DNA of 49,955 nt, from positions 1-49,955 of the forward strand of contig CALVHH010000021.1 in NCBI GenBank assembly GCA_944327465.1, given 5' to 3'. Of the stretch, positions 32,132-41,345 are shown piece after piece. A program made the position numbers and the translations under genes. This DNA is from an uncultured Clostridia bacterium (lineage in GTDB: Bacteria > Bacillota > Clostridia > Christensenellales > Borkfalkiaceae). Position 1 is the stretch's first letter. Every line of letters begins with the position of its first letter. Below the pieces are notes generated by a model. The model was not told where the DNA came from and ran no database searches. It was given only the letters and a program-made list of their open reading frames with translations.

Positions 32132-33349
32132 TCAGCGTCTAATATATTTGGCAACGGAAGAAATATACCTGTTATCTATGGTTCCGCTTATCTCAACGCC
32201 GCTCTCGGTGTAACTGCGTGACCGCTCGTTGAAAAAATTTTCAATAGACGAATATTCTTTCAGTTTGTCATATGTGAAGAACAGTTCGATGGGTGTATAT
32301 CTGTCGGCGAAGCTGCATGAGATGCTTTTTTTGAGCTCTTCGATACCCTGACGGTTTTTAGCCGAAATGCATATGCAGTCCGAAGGCAGATGCTCGGTGC
32401 TTTCAAGCTTGTCGCACTTATTTAAAACTTTTAGGTACGGCTTGTTGAATCCGAGTGAAGCAAGGGTAGAACAGGTAGTTTCAAGCTGCATTGTAAAATT
32501 ATCCGAAGCGTCGGCTACAAATAACGCAAGGTCGCAGTTTACCGCGCTTTCAAGCGTCGATTTAAAAGCTTCAACAATATCGTGCGGAAGTTTTTGAATA
32601 AATCCGACGGTGTCTATGAGCAGATATTCAACGCCGTCTATTTCCAATTTTCTCGCCGTCGGGTCGAGAGTAGCAAACAGTTCATTTTTTTCAAGTACCC
32701 CTGCGCCGGTCAGTACATTCATCAGGCTCGATTTTCCTGTATTTGTGTATCCGACAAGAGCGATCACATTGACGCCGCGCTTTGAACGTCTGTCGCTGAA
32801 CAGAGTTCGGCGCGTTGACAATTCTTCAAGGCGTTTTTCAAGGTATTTAATGCGGTATCTGATATGTCTTCTGTCTGTTTCGAGCTGAGTTTCGCCGGGC
32901 CCGCGTGAGCCGATGCCTCCGCCCAATCGCGACAGCGCCGCGCCCTTGCCTTTTAGTCTTGGATAAATATATTTCAGCTGTGCCAGCTCGACCTGTACCT
33001 TACCTTCGCTAGTAACGGCGTTCAATGCAAATATATCGAGAATGAGGGTGGTCCTGTCTATGACCTTTCTGTCGTTGAGAGCGGCTGAAATATTTAGAGT
33101 CTGCGAGGGTGTGAGTTCGCCGTTGAACAGCACGGTGACGTCTTCAAGACCGTCCAATAGTTCGGCTATTTCGTTCAGTTTTCCCGAACCGATGAAGGTA
33201 GAGGGATTGACCTGTTTTATATGCTGATAGCATGAGCCGCAGTAAGCGCCTCCGGCGCTTTCGATGAGGGCCTTTGCCTCGTTGTGCAGAGTGCGCCAAT
33301 TGTCGTCGAGGACGGGTTGTATTATAAATACTTTTTCCAGTGTTTTCAT
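32132..33349 (-). CDS. hflX: Ribosome-associated GTPase HflX
   Basis: A 405-residue GTPase that rescues or splits stalled ribosomes in characterised bacteria. The N-terminal HflX domain ends with GGIGSRGPGETQLETDRR. The G domain has G1 GYTNTGKSS, a G3 DTVGF, and NKCD for guanine specificity. GAGG lies ahead of the ATG, which directly abuts the recombinase stop, so both are likely on one mRNA. Confidence 0.93.
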   Translation of the reverse strand: MKTLEKVFIIQPVLDDNWRTLHNEAKALIESAGGAYCGSCYQHIKQVNPSTFIGSGKLNEIAELLDGLEDVTVLFNGELTPSQTLNISAALNDRKVIDRTTLILDIFALNAVTSEGKVQVELAQLKYIYPRLKGKGAALSRLGGGIGSRGPGETQLETDRRHIRYRIKYLEKRLEELSTRRTLFSDRRSKRGVNVIALVGYTNTGKSSLMNVLTGAGVLEKNELFATLDPTARKLEIDGVEYLLIDTVGFIQKLPHDIVEAFKSTLESAVNCDLALFVADASDNFTMQLETTCSTLASLGFNKPYLKVLNKCDKLESTEHLPSDCICISAKNRQGIEELKKSISCSFADRYTPIELFFTYDKLKEYSSIENFFNERSRSYTESGVEISGTIDNRYISSVAKYIRR

Positions 33350-34435
33350 TTATTTATCCTCATCGTCGGGCCGCAATTTGACTTTACCTGCGACCGACCT
33401 GCGGGCGTCTTCGCTTATCGCGGCATAGTGCTTACGCGTGGTGTTTACGTCCTTATGTCCCAAAACGTCGGCAACTACGTAAATATCGCCGGTGGCGCGG
33501 TACAAGGCGGTGCCGTAGGTGCTGCGCAGTTTGTGCGGTGAAATTTTTTTTAGCGGAGAGACTATTTTTGCATACTTTTGAACGAGATTTTCCACTGCCC
33601 GCACAGTAATCCGCTTTTTTTGTGAGGACAGGAAGAGGGCGTCCTTAGCTTCTGCAGGCACGCCGCATTCCCGCTTATATTCAATATATCGCTTCAATGC
33701 GTCGGCAACGTCGTCGTCGAAAAAGAGTATTGATTTGCTGCCGCCCTTGCGCGTGACTATAAAAGAATTGTCGTTGAAATTGATATCTTCATTATTCAGC
33801 CCTACAAGTTCGCTGATACGAATTCCCGTACCCAAAAACAGGATGATTATTGCGGTATCGCGCACCTTGTTGCGCTCGTGAAAAATTCGTTGATGAGGGG
33901 AAAGACCGTCGCCCGATTCTGCAACATTGACGATATTAAATACTTCATCGCCGTCAAGACGGATTATGGGCTTTTCGTGCAATTTAGGAGTGGCAACTTT
34001 TGCAGAATTATTTACCGAAATCATGCCGCGGTTGAAAAAATACTTATACATAGCACGTACCGAAGAGAGTTTGCGCGCCTTGGCACGGTCGTTACATACG
34101 TGTGTTTTTCCGCAGTAGGTATAGCGGGACAGAAATGCGAGAAACATTTCAATATCGTTGTTGGTTACGCCTTCAATATCGATAAGCGTAAATTGTTTTA
34201 CCGAAGAATACTGTTTAAAGCGCCTTGTAAGCAAAAAATAGAAAAATATTTTAAGGTCATGTGCATAATTCAAGCGCGTGAGAGTAGATGTCTGGCTGTC
34301 TATCCCCAAAAAGTAGTCGGCGCAAAAATCGGGCAGTTCTTCTGCAAGCAGATGCTCGATTGCAATGAGATTGCCGTTGTTTCTCTCAACGTAATAATTG
34401 GGTGAAGCTGGCGTTTTATCTTTTTTAGTGCTCAA
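33350..34435 (-). CDS. Tyrosine recombinase (XerC/D-like)
   Basis: A 361-residue site-specific recombinase. Its N-terminal SAM-like DNA-binding domain spans about 30-160. The catalytic domain has the full residue set: Arg in GTGIRISEL, Lys in RKGGSK, HxxR in SPHKLRSTYG, His in LGHKD and the nucleophile Tyr in RKHYAAI. It is longer than XerC/D (about 300), with N-terminal and C-terminal extensions. The start is TTG with GAGAGG upstream. No phage or integron genes are near, so a housekeeping or Xer-related role is likely. A strong promoter and structured leader precede it. Confidence 0.87.
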   Translation of the reverse strand: MSTKKDKTPASPNYYVERNNGNLIAIEHLLAEELPDFCADYFLGIDSQTSTLTRLNYAHDLKIFFYFLLTRRFKQYSSVKQFTLIDIEGVTNNDIEMFLAFLSRYTYCGKTHVCNDRAKARKLSSVRAMYKYFFNRGMISVNNSAKVATPKLHEKPIIRLDGDEVFNIVNVAESGDGLSPHQRIFHERNKVRDTAIIILFLGTGIRISELVGLNNEDINFNDNSFIVTRKGGSKSILFFDDDVADALKRYIEYKRECGVPAEAKDALFLSSQKKRITVRAVENLVQKYAKIVSPLKKISPHKLRSTYGTALYRATGDIYVVADVLGHKDVNTTRKHYAAISEDARRSVAGKVKLRPDDEDK

Positions 34436-34495
34436 TGCAGTGACCTCTCAATTAAAATTCATTTGAAGATTAATAACAGATTAATAGAAGATGTG

Positions 34496-34566
34496 TAAAA
34501 AATAAAAAAGTCGCAAGAAAGGGAGAGAATATATTTCTTCGTAAAACACAGCTTTTACGAAGAAAT
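34496..34566 (-). promoter_or_regulatory. Structured leader, possible attenuator, of the recombinase mRNA
   Basis: In the minus-strand RNA a perfect 14-bp hairpin (34566-34553 with 34546-34533, 6-base loop) forms right after the predicted start. Part of its 3' arm (CGAAGAAA) could instead pair with TTTCTTGCG (34520-34512), just before a T-rich run ACTTTTTTATTTTTT. The two structures exclude each other, as in attenuators. The role is inferred. Confidence 0.5.
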
Positions 34567-34577
34567 GGGCCAAATTA

Positions 34578-34606
34578 AGTATAACTTATAGCGAATAATT
34601 TGTCAA
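34578..34606 (-). promoter_or_regulatory. Sigma-A promoter for the recombinase-hflX unit
   Basis: Minus strand: -35 TTGACA (34606-34601), 17-base spacer, -10 TATACT (34583-34578). The predicted start is near 34571, leaving a leader of about 136 bases. Confidence 0.8.
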
Positions 34607-34976
34607 TAGCTTTGAAAGGAACTTTAAAATATTTTAAACGAAACTTAATATATATACATCATCCATATCCATTTAAAATATTGTGCGGAAATAATTAGAT
34701 TTGACAGTGCGGCAACAATTAAGCGCAATGAAATGAGATTAAATTAATTTAAAATTTATTGAATTAAAATTGAGCCGCCTTTTATGGAATTTTAGACGTT
34801 TACACAAAAGAATTCTTAAGATATCTGCATTTTTTGATTAAAATCTTGCTTTTTGGTCGTGATTTACCCAATTTTCAAGCCCACACTCTGTCATAGTTTA
34901 GAAATCAGAGCAGCTGATGGAAAATCAATAATAATATATTATGTCACACATAGTACTATTAAAAAAATGCATATTA
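34607..34976. other. AT-rich intergenic stretch with no recognised gene
   Basis: About 370 bases between the recombinase promoter and the glgP terminator. I see no ORF of useful length with a ribosome site, no tRNA, and no known riboswitch. It contains a palindromic TTAAAATATTTTAA (about 34626-34639) and long A/T runs. A small RNA cannot be excluded. Confidence 0.5.
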
Positions 34977-35010
34977 GAATAAAAAGCGGGCTATAGCCCG
35001 CTTTTTATTC
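34977..35010. terminator. Terminator after glgP
   Basis: 16-bp perfect stem GAATAAAAAGCGGGCT/AGCCCGCTTTTTATTC with a minimal loop and T-runs on both strands, lying 11 bases past the glgP stop on the minus strand. Confidence 0.9.
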
Positions 35011-35020
35011 TGTTACACAA

Positions 35021-37450
35021 TTACTTGAGTGGCTTCAAATTCCAAATATTTTCGGCATATTCCTTTATACTTCTGTCTGCCGCAAAATATCCCGACGCCG
35101 CGATGTTGCGAAGCGATATCTGATTCCACCTGCGCTTGTCGTTTACATACAAGTCGGAAAGCTCGCGCTGGGTTTTGCTGTAAGACGTAAAGTCAGCCAT
35201 GCACATATAAGGGTCGGCTACGGGCGAACCTGTAAGCAGATAATTTGCCATATCAGAGAACGACTGTCCGTTAAAGCCGATTATCAGCGCTTCGATTATC
35301 CTGCGCAATCTGGGCGATTCGTTATAATATGTGCTTGAGCTGTAGCCGGAGCGCCAAATATCATCGACCTCGTTTGCCTTATGACCGAATATAAAGATAT
35401 TTTCATCGCCGACTGCTTGCGCCATTTCGACGTTTGCGCCGTCGAGCGTGCCAATCGTGAGCGCACCGTTTATCATGAATTTCATATTGCCGGTGCCGCT
35501 CGCTTCCTTGCCTGCAAGCGATATTTGTTCGGATATTTCTGAAGCGGGCATCAACACTTCTGACATGGTGACGTTGTAGTCTTCCATATACACGACGTTG
35601 AGCTTTTCGTTTATCTTTTTGTCCTTGCGGATTTCTTCGGAAATGAAATTGATGAGCTTGATTATCTGTTTTGCCATGGAATATCCGGGTGCAGCCTTGG
35701 CGCCGAAGATATACGTCTTGGGCTGGATATCCATGTCGGGATTATCCCTGAGGTCGAGATATGTGTCGATGATATTGAGTGCGTTCAAGAGCTGGCGCTT
35801 ATATTCGTGCAGTCTCTTTGCCTGAGTATCGAATATCGACTTGGGGTCTATTACAAAGCCCTGCTTTTTGTAGGCGTAGTCGGCAAACTGCTGCTTCTTT
35901 ATTGCCTTTATCTCTTCGAGTTTCGAAAGTACGCTGTCGTCGTCTTCAAACTTCTTGAAATCGGCAAGCTTCATGCTGTCGTGTACAAACCCGTCGCCGA
36001 TGCACTCGACAAGCAGATTGGTAAGCTCGGGATTGGCCTGGCAGAGCCATCTTCTGTATGCAATGCCGTTTGTTACATTTGTAAATTTATAGGGCGTAAA
36101 ATCGTAATAATCCTTGAATACAGACTTTTTGATTATCTCGCTGTGGAGCGCCGCAACGCCGTTTACGCTGTGGCTGCCGTACACGGAAAGATTTGCCATC
36201 TTAACTCTGTCGTGCTCTATTATAGACATCCTCGAGATTTTTGCCCACTCGCCGGGGAATCTGTTCCAAAGCTCTTCGCAGAGTTTTCTGTTTATTTCTT
36301 TGATTATAGAATGAATTCTGGGAACGGTCCTTTCAACAAGGTCTTCCTGCCATGTTTCGAGCGCTTCGGCAAGTACCGTATGGTTTGTGTATGCGCACGA
36401 TGCCGTCGTTATCGCCCATGCGTCATCCCACTTATAATAATACTCGTCAATGAGTATTCTCATGAGTTCGGCAATTGCCATTGCGGGATGCGTGTCGTTG
36501 AGGTGGATGGCTGCCAGCTTGGGAAGGTCGCTTAAATCGCCATATCTGTGTCTGTGGTCGCTGATTATGTTCTGAATGGACGCCGAGCACAGGAAATATT
36601 GTTGTTTTAACCTAAGTGCTTTGCCGTTTACATGGTTATCTGCCGGATAGAGTACTTTGGTAAGCACGTCTGCGTCATTGTCTTCGACCATTGCCTGGTA
36701 GTAATCACCCTGCGAAAAGAGCTTCATATTGAAGTCCTGCATGGGTTTTGCTTTCCAGAGCCTGAGCACGGACACGGCTTCGCTGTCCTTGCCCGATATC
36801 ATCATATCGTAAGCGACCGCTTCAACGTCCTGACTGTCGACATAATTTATTTCGAGTATGCCGTTTTCAGCCCACTTTTCTTCCACTCTGCCGCCAAAAC
36901 GAACAATGTACGATTTATCCGAACGCTGAGTAAGCCACGCCTCGCCTCCGGGCAGCCACACATCGGGCAGCTCGGTCTGCCAGCCGTCGACTATCTTCTG
37001 CTTGAACAAACCGTATTCGTATCTCAGCGAATAGCCCATTGCGGGGTAGTTGCCGGTTGCCAGCGCATCCATAAAGCATGCAGCCAGTCTTCCGAGTCCA
37101 CCATTACCCAAACCTGCGTCAGGTTCCAGTTCATAAAGTTCGTCAAGCGTTACGCCATAGCCGTCAAGCACCTTTTCGAATGTCTCTGTAGCGCTTAAAT
37201 TGTACAGACTGTTTTTGAGCGAACGGCCGAGAAGGAATTCCATGCACAGATAGTACACCCTCTTTGCCCTCTTCGTCTTCATCTTTTTCGAAAAGACCTG
37301 ACGTTTCTGAAGAAGTATGTCCCTGACGCTCATAACGACCGCTTTATATATCTGGTCTCTATTTGCCTCGACGGGACTTACTCCGTAATAACGTGCCAGT
37401 TTACCTTTTACAAGCTCCCTGACTTCTTTTTCGGTAATAGTTGTTGCCAT
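35021..37450 (-). CDS. glgP: Glycogen phosphorylase
   Basis: Releases glucose 1-phosphate from glycogen ends; PLP-dependent. The 809 residues are the normal family length. Recognisable are LEPDAGLGNGGLGRLAACFMD, the HLNDTHPAMAIAELMR region, and the PLP-lysine signature EASGTGNMKFMINGALTIGTLDGANVE. AGGAGA lies before the ATG. Last gene of the glgBCDAP operon, 25 bases after glgA. It supplies the degradative arm of the pathway. Confidence 0.95.
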   Translation of the reverse strand: MATTITEKEVRELVKGKLARYYGVSPVEANRDQIYKAVVMSVRDILLQKRQVFSKKMKTKRAKRVYYLCMEFLLGRSLKNSLYNLSATETFEKVLDGYGVTLDELYELEPDAGLGNGGLGRLAACFMDALATGNYPAMGYSLRYEYGLFKQKIVDGWQTELPDVWLPGGEAWLTQRSDKSYIVRFGGRVEEKWAENGILEINYVDSQDVEAVAYDMMISGKDSEAVSVLRLWKAKPMQDFNMKLFSQGDYYQAMVEDNDADVLTKVLYPADNHVNGKALRLKQQYFLCSASIQNIISDHRHRYGDLSDLPKLAAIHLNDTHPAMAIAELMRILIDEYYYKWDDAWAITTASCAYTNHTVLAEALETWQEDLVERTVPRIHSIIKEINRKLCEELWNRFPGEWAKISRMSIIEHDRVKMANLSVYGSHSVNGVAALHSEIIKKSVFKDYYDFTPYKFTNVTNGIAYRRWLCQANPELTNLLVECIGDGFVHDSMKLADFKKFEDDDSVLSKLEEIKAIKKQQFADYAYKKQGFVIDPKSIFDTQAKRLHEYKRQLLNALNIIDTYLDLRDNPDMDIQPKTYIFGAKAAPGYSMAKQIIKLINFISEEIRKDKKINEKLNVVYMEDYNVTMSEVLMPASEISEQISLAGKEASGTGNMKFMINGALTIGTLDGANVEMAQAVGDENIFIFGHKANEVDDIWRSGYSSSTYYNESPRLRRIIEALIIGFNGQSFSDMANYLLTGSPVADPYMCMADFTSYSKTQRELSDLYVNDKRRWNQISLRNIAASGYFAADRSIKEYAENIWNLKPLK

Positions 37451-37475
37451 TAATATTCTCCTATTTACAGTAAAA

Positions 37476-38972
37476 TTAATTGAGCATACTCAGATACAAC
37501 GCCTCGTACTGTTTTGCTGAATTTGTCCAGCTGAAATCTGAAGTAGCTGCCCTGTACATAAGTTGTGACCAAACTTTCTTGTTTTTATAGTCTGCCACTG
37601 CTTCTCTTATTACATACAGCATGTCGTGCGCGTTGTAATTTGTGAACGTATAGCCGTTCACAAGCGGCTTTATGCTGTCATAAAGACCGCCCGTCTCCCT
37701 GACGATGGGAACAGTTGCGTATCTGCAGGCTATCATCTGCGAAAGTCCGCAAGGCTCCGATTTGGATGGCATAAGGAAAATATCCGAACCGGAATATATC
37801 TTGCGCGACAAATCGTTGTTGAACATTATCTGTGCGCTCATCTTTTCGGGATATCTCCTTGCAAGATCCTTGAAGAAACCTTCGTAATGCGAATCTCCTG
37901 TGCCGAGCACAACCACCTGAACATCGTCCTGAAGCAATTCTTCTATAATATTGAGCACAAGATCAAATCCCTTATGCGACACGAGCCTCGATATCATTGA
38001 TATCATGGGCGTCTGCGGTTTGACGGGCAGCCCGAGCATTTTTTGAAGCTCTGCTTTGCAGACCGCCTTATTGCTCATGTCGTCGGGCGTATAGTTGGCA
38101 AATATATGAGTGTCGAACTGGGGATTGTAGCCGACGTCGTCAATACCGTTCAATATGCCCGAAAGTTTGAACTCGTTGCGCCTGACAATGGGGTCGAGAC
38201 CGTGCGCAAAATAGGGGTCCTTTATCTCCTGTGCATACCTCGGCGAAACGGTTGAAAACCTTTCGCAGCACTCGATGGCGCCTTTCATGAGGTTTATCGA
38301 ATTATTATACTCTACAAGATACTGATATTTTCCGTAAATGTCAAACAAAGACGACAGTATATCGAGAGAATATTGTCCCTGATATTCAATATTGTGAATA
38401 GTGAACAGTGCTCTGATAAACTGATATTCCTGTCTGAAGCAATAATTTGTCTTCAGATATATGGCCGCAAGCGCAGACTGCCAGTCATGGCAATGCATGA
38501 CTTCGGGGTAGAAATTTAGGAAAGGCATTATTTCGAGAACAGCTCGCGAGAAGAACGCAAACCTCTCCCCGTCGTCAAAATAGCCATAGCAACCTGGACG
38601 CTTGAAATAGAACTCGTTATCGAGGAAATAGAAGATAACGCCGTCCTGCTCATACGAAAAGATGCCGCAGTATTGGTTTCTCCATGCAAGGTGTACGTAG
38701 ATGTTTCCAAGGTAAGTGAATTTATCCCTGTATTCCTTTTTAATGTCCGAATAAAGGGGTATCACCACTCTCACATCGAATTTCCCCGAGGCGGCGAGCG
38801 CCTTGGACAGCGAACCGATTACTTCGGCAAGTCCGCCCGTGACGATGTACGGAGTGCATTCGGAAGCCACGAATAATATTTTGCGCTTATACTGTACTGC
38901 GGGAGCAGTGCTTTCTGCCTCCTTCACCTTTTTTGTTGTTGCGGTCTTTTTTGTTGTCTTTGTTGTTGCCAT
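37476..38972 (-). CDS. glgA: Glycogen (starch) synthase, GT5 family, atypical KxGGL motif
   Basis: Transfers glucose from ADP-glucose to the growing chain. The 498 residues have an extra Lys/Thr-rich N-terminus (1-29), then KILFVASECTPYIVTGGLAEV. The conserved Lys of the KxGGL substrate motif is Val44. The rest of the GT5 fold is intact: HCHDWQ, SMISRLVSHKGFDL, and the catalytic EPCGL region in MPSKSEPCGLSQM, then ETGGLYDS. Being in a full glycogen operon it is presumably the working synthase, but the substitution at the ADP-glucose-binding lysine is notable. GGGGGA lies before the ATG. Confidence 0.88.
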   Translation of the reverse strand: MATTKTTKKTATTKKVKEAESTAPAVQYKRKILFVASECTPYIVTGGLAEVIGSLSKALAASGKFDVRVVIPLYSDIKKEYRDKFTYLGNIYVHLAWRNQYCGIFSYEQDGVIFYFLDNEFYFKRPGCYGYFDDGERFAFFSRAVLEIMPFLNFYPEVMHCHDWQSALAAIYLKTNYCFRQEYQFIRALFTIHNIEYQGQYSLDILSSLFDIYGKYQYLVEYNNSINLMKGAIECCERFSTVSPRYAQEIKDPYFAHGLDPIVRRNEFKLSGILNGIDDVGYNPQFDTHIFANYTPDDMSNKAVCKAELQKMLGLPVKPQTPMISMISRLVSHKGFDLVLNIIEELLQDDVQVVVLGTGDSHYEGFFKDLARRYPEKMSAQIMFNNDLSRKIYSGSDIFLMPSKSEPCGLSQMIACRYATVPIVRETGGLYDSIKPLVNGYTFTNYNAHDMLYVIREAVADYKNKKVWSQLMYRAATSDFSWTNSAKQYEALYLSMLN

Positions 38973-38997
38973 TATATAATCCCCCTTTTAGGTAAAC

Positions 38998-40104
38998 TTA
39001 AATATGCATTCCCTTATTTATGAAGTAAGGTTTCTGGGCGCAACCTGCAAGCGTTACCCCGTTGCGTATGGCAACGTCCTTATCGCTAACAACATACGAA
39101 AGTTTGCAGTTGTCGCCTATGTAATTTTCACTCATTATTATGCAGTTTTTCAGAACGGCGCCCTTGCCCACCTTTACTCCGCGGAAGAGCACGCAGTTTT
39201 CTACCGTTCCCTCTATCAGACAGCCGTCATGGATGAGCGAATTGCTGACCTTTGCGGTTTCGCTAAACTTTGCGGGAGCCGCGTCGTTGACTTTCGTATA
39301 GATATCCCTGTCTGCGAACAGCTCGGTGCGGATTTTTTTATCGAGCAAATCCATGTTTGCCTTAAAATAAGACTGCAGCGAATCGACGTTCTGGTAATAT
39401 CCTTCGTATTTATATCCGTAGATATTGCCTGTTTTTGCTGCGGGGACGAGTATATCGCCCGAAAAACTTGAATATCCGCGGGCAATAGACGTCTGTATGA
39501 GATTGAGCAGATATGAAGTGCGCGCCACGAATACATTGATATAGTGCTTGCGCACGCCGCTCGCACGCTGGTTGACGTCGATAGATATTATCTGTCCGTT
39601 CGAATCGGTGTCGAGCATGATGTATGAATTTATGTCGCCGCCCTCATGTTCATGATATACAAGCGTAAGGTCGGCATTTGTCTTGATATGCTGGTCAATG
39701 ACCTTGCGGTAATCGAGCTTATATACGGCGTCGCTGTCTGCAACTACAACAAAATCTTCCTTGCACTTTTTAAGGAATGCGGAAGCGCCCTTAAGCCCTT
39801 CAAGACGGTTGCGATAGAGCATTTCGCTCTCGTCGCTGTAGGGAGGCAATAATATAAGTCCCCCTTCCTTTCTTGCTAAATCCCACTCCTTTCCCGAGCC
39901 GAGATGATCCATAAGCGACTGATAATTGTTCTTTGTTATCATGCCGACCGTCGTAATGCCTGAGTTGACCATGCAGGAAAGAGCAAAGTCTACGAGACGA
40001 TAACGTCCGCCGTAAGGGATGGATCCCTTCGATCTGACCTTGGTCAGTTCGGGTACGTTTTCATCGTTTGTGCTTGAAAATATAACGCCTACTGTCGAAG
40101 CCAT
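38998..40104 (-). CDS. glgD: GlgD, non-catalytic partner of ADP-glucose pyrophosphorylase
   Basis: A 368-residue GlgC paralogue typical of Firmicutes. It starts VGVIFSSTND rather than with the catalytic GGxGxRL loop, and keeps the nucleotidyltransferase fold (IPYGGRYRLVDF) and a C-terminal left-handed beta-helix of hexapeptide repeats. In characterised Firmicutes it forms a heterotetramer with GlgC and raises its activity. GGAGG precedes the ATG; 19 bases separate it from glgC. Confidence 0.93.
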   Translation of the reverse strand: MASTVGVIFSSTNDENVPELTKVRSKGSIPYGGRYRLVDFALSCMVNSGITTVGMITKNNYQSLMDHLGSGKEWDLARKEGGLILLPPYSDESEMLYRNRLEGLKGASAFLKKCKEDFVVVADSDAVYKLDYRKVIDQHIKTNADLTLVYHEHEGGDINSYIMLDTDSNGQIISIDVNQRASGVRKHYINVFVARTSYLLNLIQTSIARGYSSFSGDILVPAAKTGNIYGYKYEGYYQNVDSLQSYFKANMDLLDKKIRTELFADRDIYTKVNDAAPAKFSETAKVSNSLIHDGCLIEGTVENCVLFRGVKVGKGAVLKNCIIMSENYIGDNCKLSYVVSDKDVAIRNGVTLAGCAQKPYFINKGMHI

Positions 40105-40123
40105 TTGTTATTCCTCCCTTACC

Positions 40124-41326
40124 TTATATATTTTTATCGACAATATCGCCGGCGGCAACTTCCTTGCCGTCGCCTATGCAGATGCCCCTGCCGAGCACGG
40201 CGATGCCGCTCGTCTTGCTTTCTACCAAAGACGCCTTTTCTATCACGTCGCCTATCACGGCTTTTTTGCCTATGGTGACATCTTCGTCTATTATCGAATA
40301 ATTGACTTTGGCGCCCGCCTTTACGACTGTGTTGCCCATGAGCACGCAGTCCTTGACTTCGGCGCCCTTTTCTATCACGCAGTTGGTGCCTACGACCGAG
40401 TTGATGACCGTGCCCTCTATGTCGCAGCCGTTGGCAATCATTGAGTTGACGACCTTGCCTTCAACATACGCGGGAGGCGCAAGCGGGCTTCTCGAATGGA
40501 TTACTCTTTCGGTGTCGCGAAGGTCGAATTTGGGAACGTCGCCCAAAAGGTCCATGTTGGCTTCCCAGAGCGAGCTGATGGTGCCCACGTCCTTCCAATA
40601 GCCTTCGAATCTGTAGGAGTACATTTTTTCTCCCGCATTGAGCATTGCGGGCAGAACGTTTTTGCCGAAATCCTTTTCGGAATTGGGGTCTTTTTCGTCT
40701 AGTTCGAGATATTTGAATAACTTTGACGCAGTGAAGATATATATACCCATCGAAGCCAGATCGCTCTTGGGCTGCTTGGGTTTTTCTTCGAATTCATATA
40801 TCGAACCATCGGGATTAGTATTCAGAATGCCGAATCTCGAAGCTTCTTTCATGGGTACCTGCATGCAGGCAATGGTACAGTCGGCTCCCGTGGCTTTGTG
40901 CGCGGCAAGCATTTTATCGTAGTCCATCTTATATATATGGTCGCCTGAAAGTATGAGCACGTATTCGGGGTCATACATCTTCATAAACCTTATGTTCTGA
41001 TAAATGGCGTTTGCCGTTCCCTTGTACCATGACGTATCCGTCTTTGCCTCATAGGGCGAAAGAATATGTACGCCGCCGAAAGTTCTGTCAAGATCCCACG
41101 GCTGCCCGTTGCCCACATACTCATTGAGTATCAAGGGCTGATACTGCGTTAACACGCCTACCGTGTCGATACCTGAGTTGATGCAGTTTGAAAGCGGAAA
41201 GTCGATTATCCTGTACTTGGCGCCAAAACAAACCGCGGGTTTAGCTATGTTGCTTGTCAAAGCGTACAGTCTGCTGCCCTGTCCGCCGGCAAGTAACATT
41301 GCCACGCATTCTTTTTTTCTGAGCAT
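40124..41326 (-). CDS. glgC: ADP-glucose pyrophosphorylase, catalytic subunit
   Basis: Makes ADP-glucose from glucose 1-phosphate and ATP, the committed step of glycogen synthesis. About 400 residues: the catalytic loop [54 protein letters not shown], then beta-helix repeats. A TTG five codons upstream is in frame, but ATG 41326 fits better because TGGGGGAT lies a normal distance ahead. It follows glgB by 19 bases. Confidence 0.94.
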   Translation of the reverse strand: MLRKKECVAMLLAGGQGSRLYALTSNIAKPAVCFGAKYRIIDFPLSNCINSGIDTVGVLTQYQPLILNEYVGNGQPWDLDRTFGGVHILSPYEAKTDTSWYKGTANAIYQNIRFMKMYDPEYVLILSGDHIYKMDYDKMLAAHKATGADCTIACMQVPMKEASRFGILNTNPDGSIYEFEEKPKQPKSDLASMGIYIFTASKLFKYLELDEKDPNSEKDFGKNVLPAMLNAGEKMYSYRFEGYWKDVGTISSLWEANMDLLGDVPKFDLRDTERVIHSRSPLAPPAYVEGKVVNSMIANGCDIEGTVINSVVGTNCVIEKGAEVKDCVLMGNTVVKAGAKVNYSIIDEDVTIGKKAVIGDVIEKASLVESKTSGIAVLGRGICIGDGKEVAAGDIVDKNI

Positions 41327-41345
41327 TGCTGAATCCCCCAATAAT

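Noticed and set aside
33350-34435. Tyrosine recombinase as a sign of an integrated element
   Set aside because: No flanking direct repeats at a tRNA, no phage or conjugation genes, and neighbours are core genes; it looks chromosomal.
34436-35020. Riboswitch or CRISPR-like structure in the largest intergenic region
   Set aside because: No repeated units and no match to riboswitch cores I can recognise. Only the recombinase promoter and leader and the glgP terminator are supported.
35807-36535. 242-codon plus-strand frame opposite glgP
   Set aside because: Antisense of a strongly conserved phosphorylase; no start signals or family resemblance.
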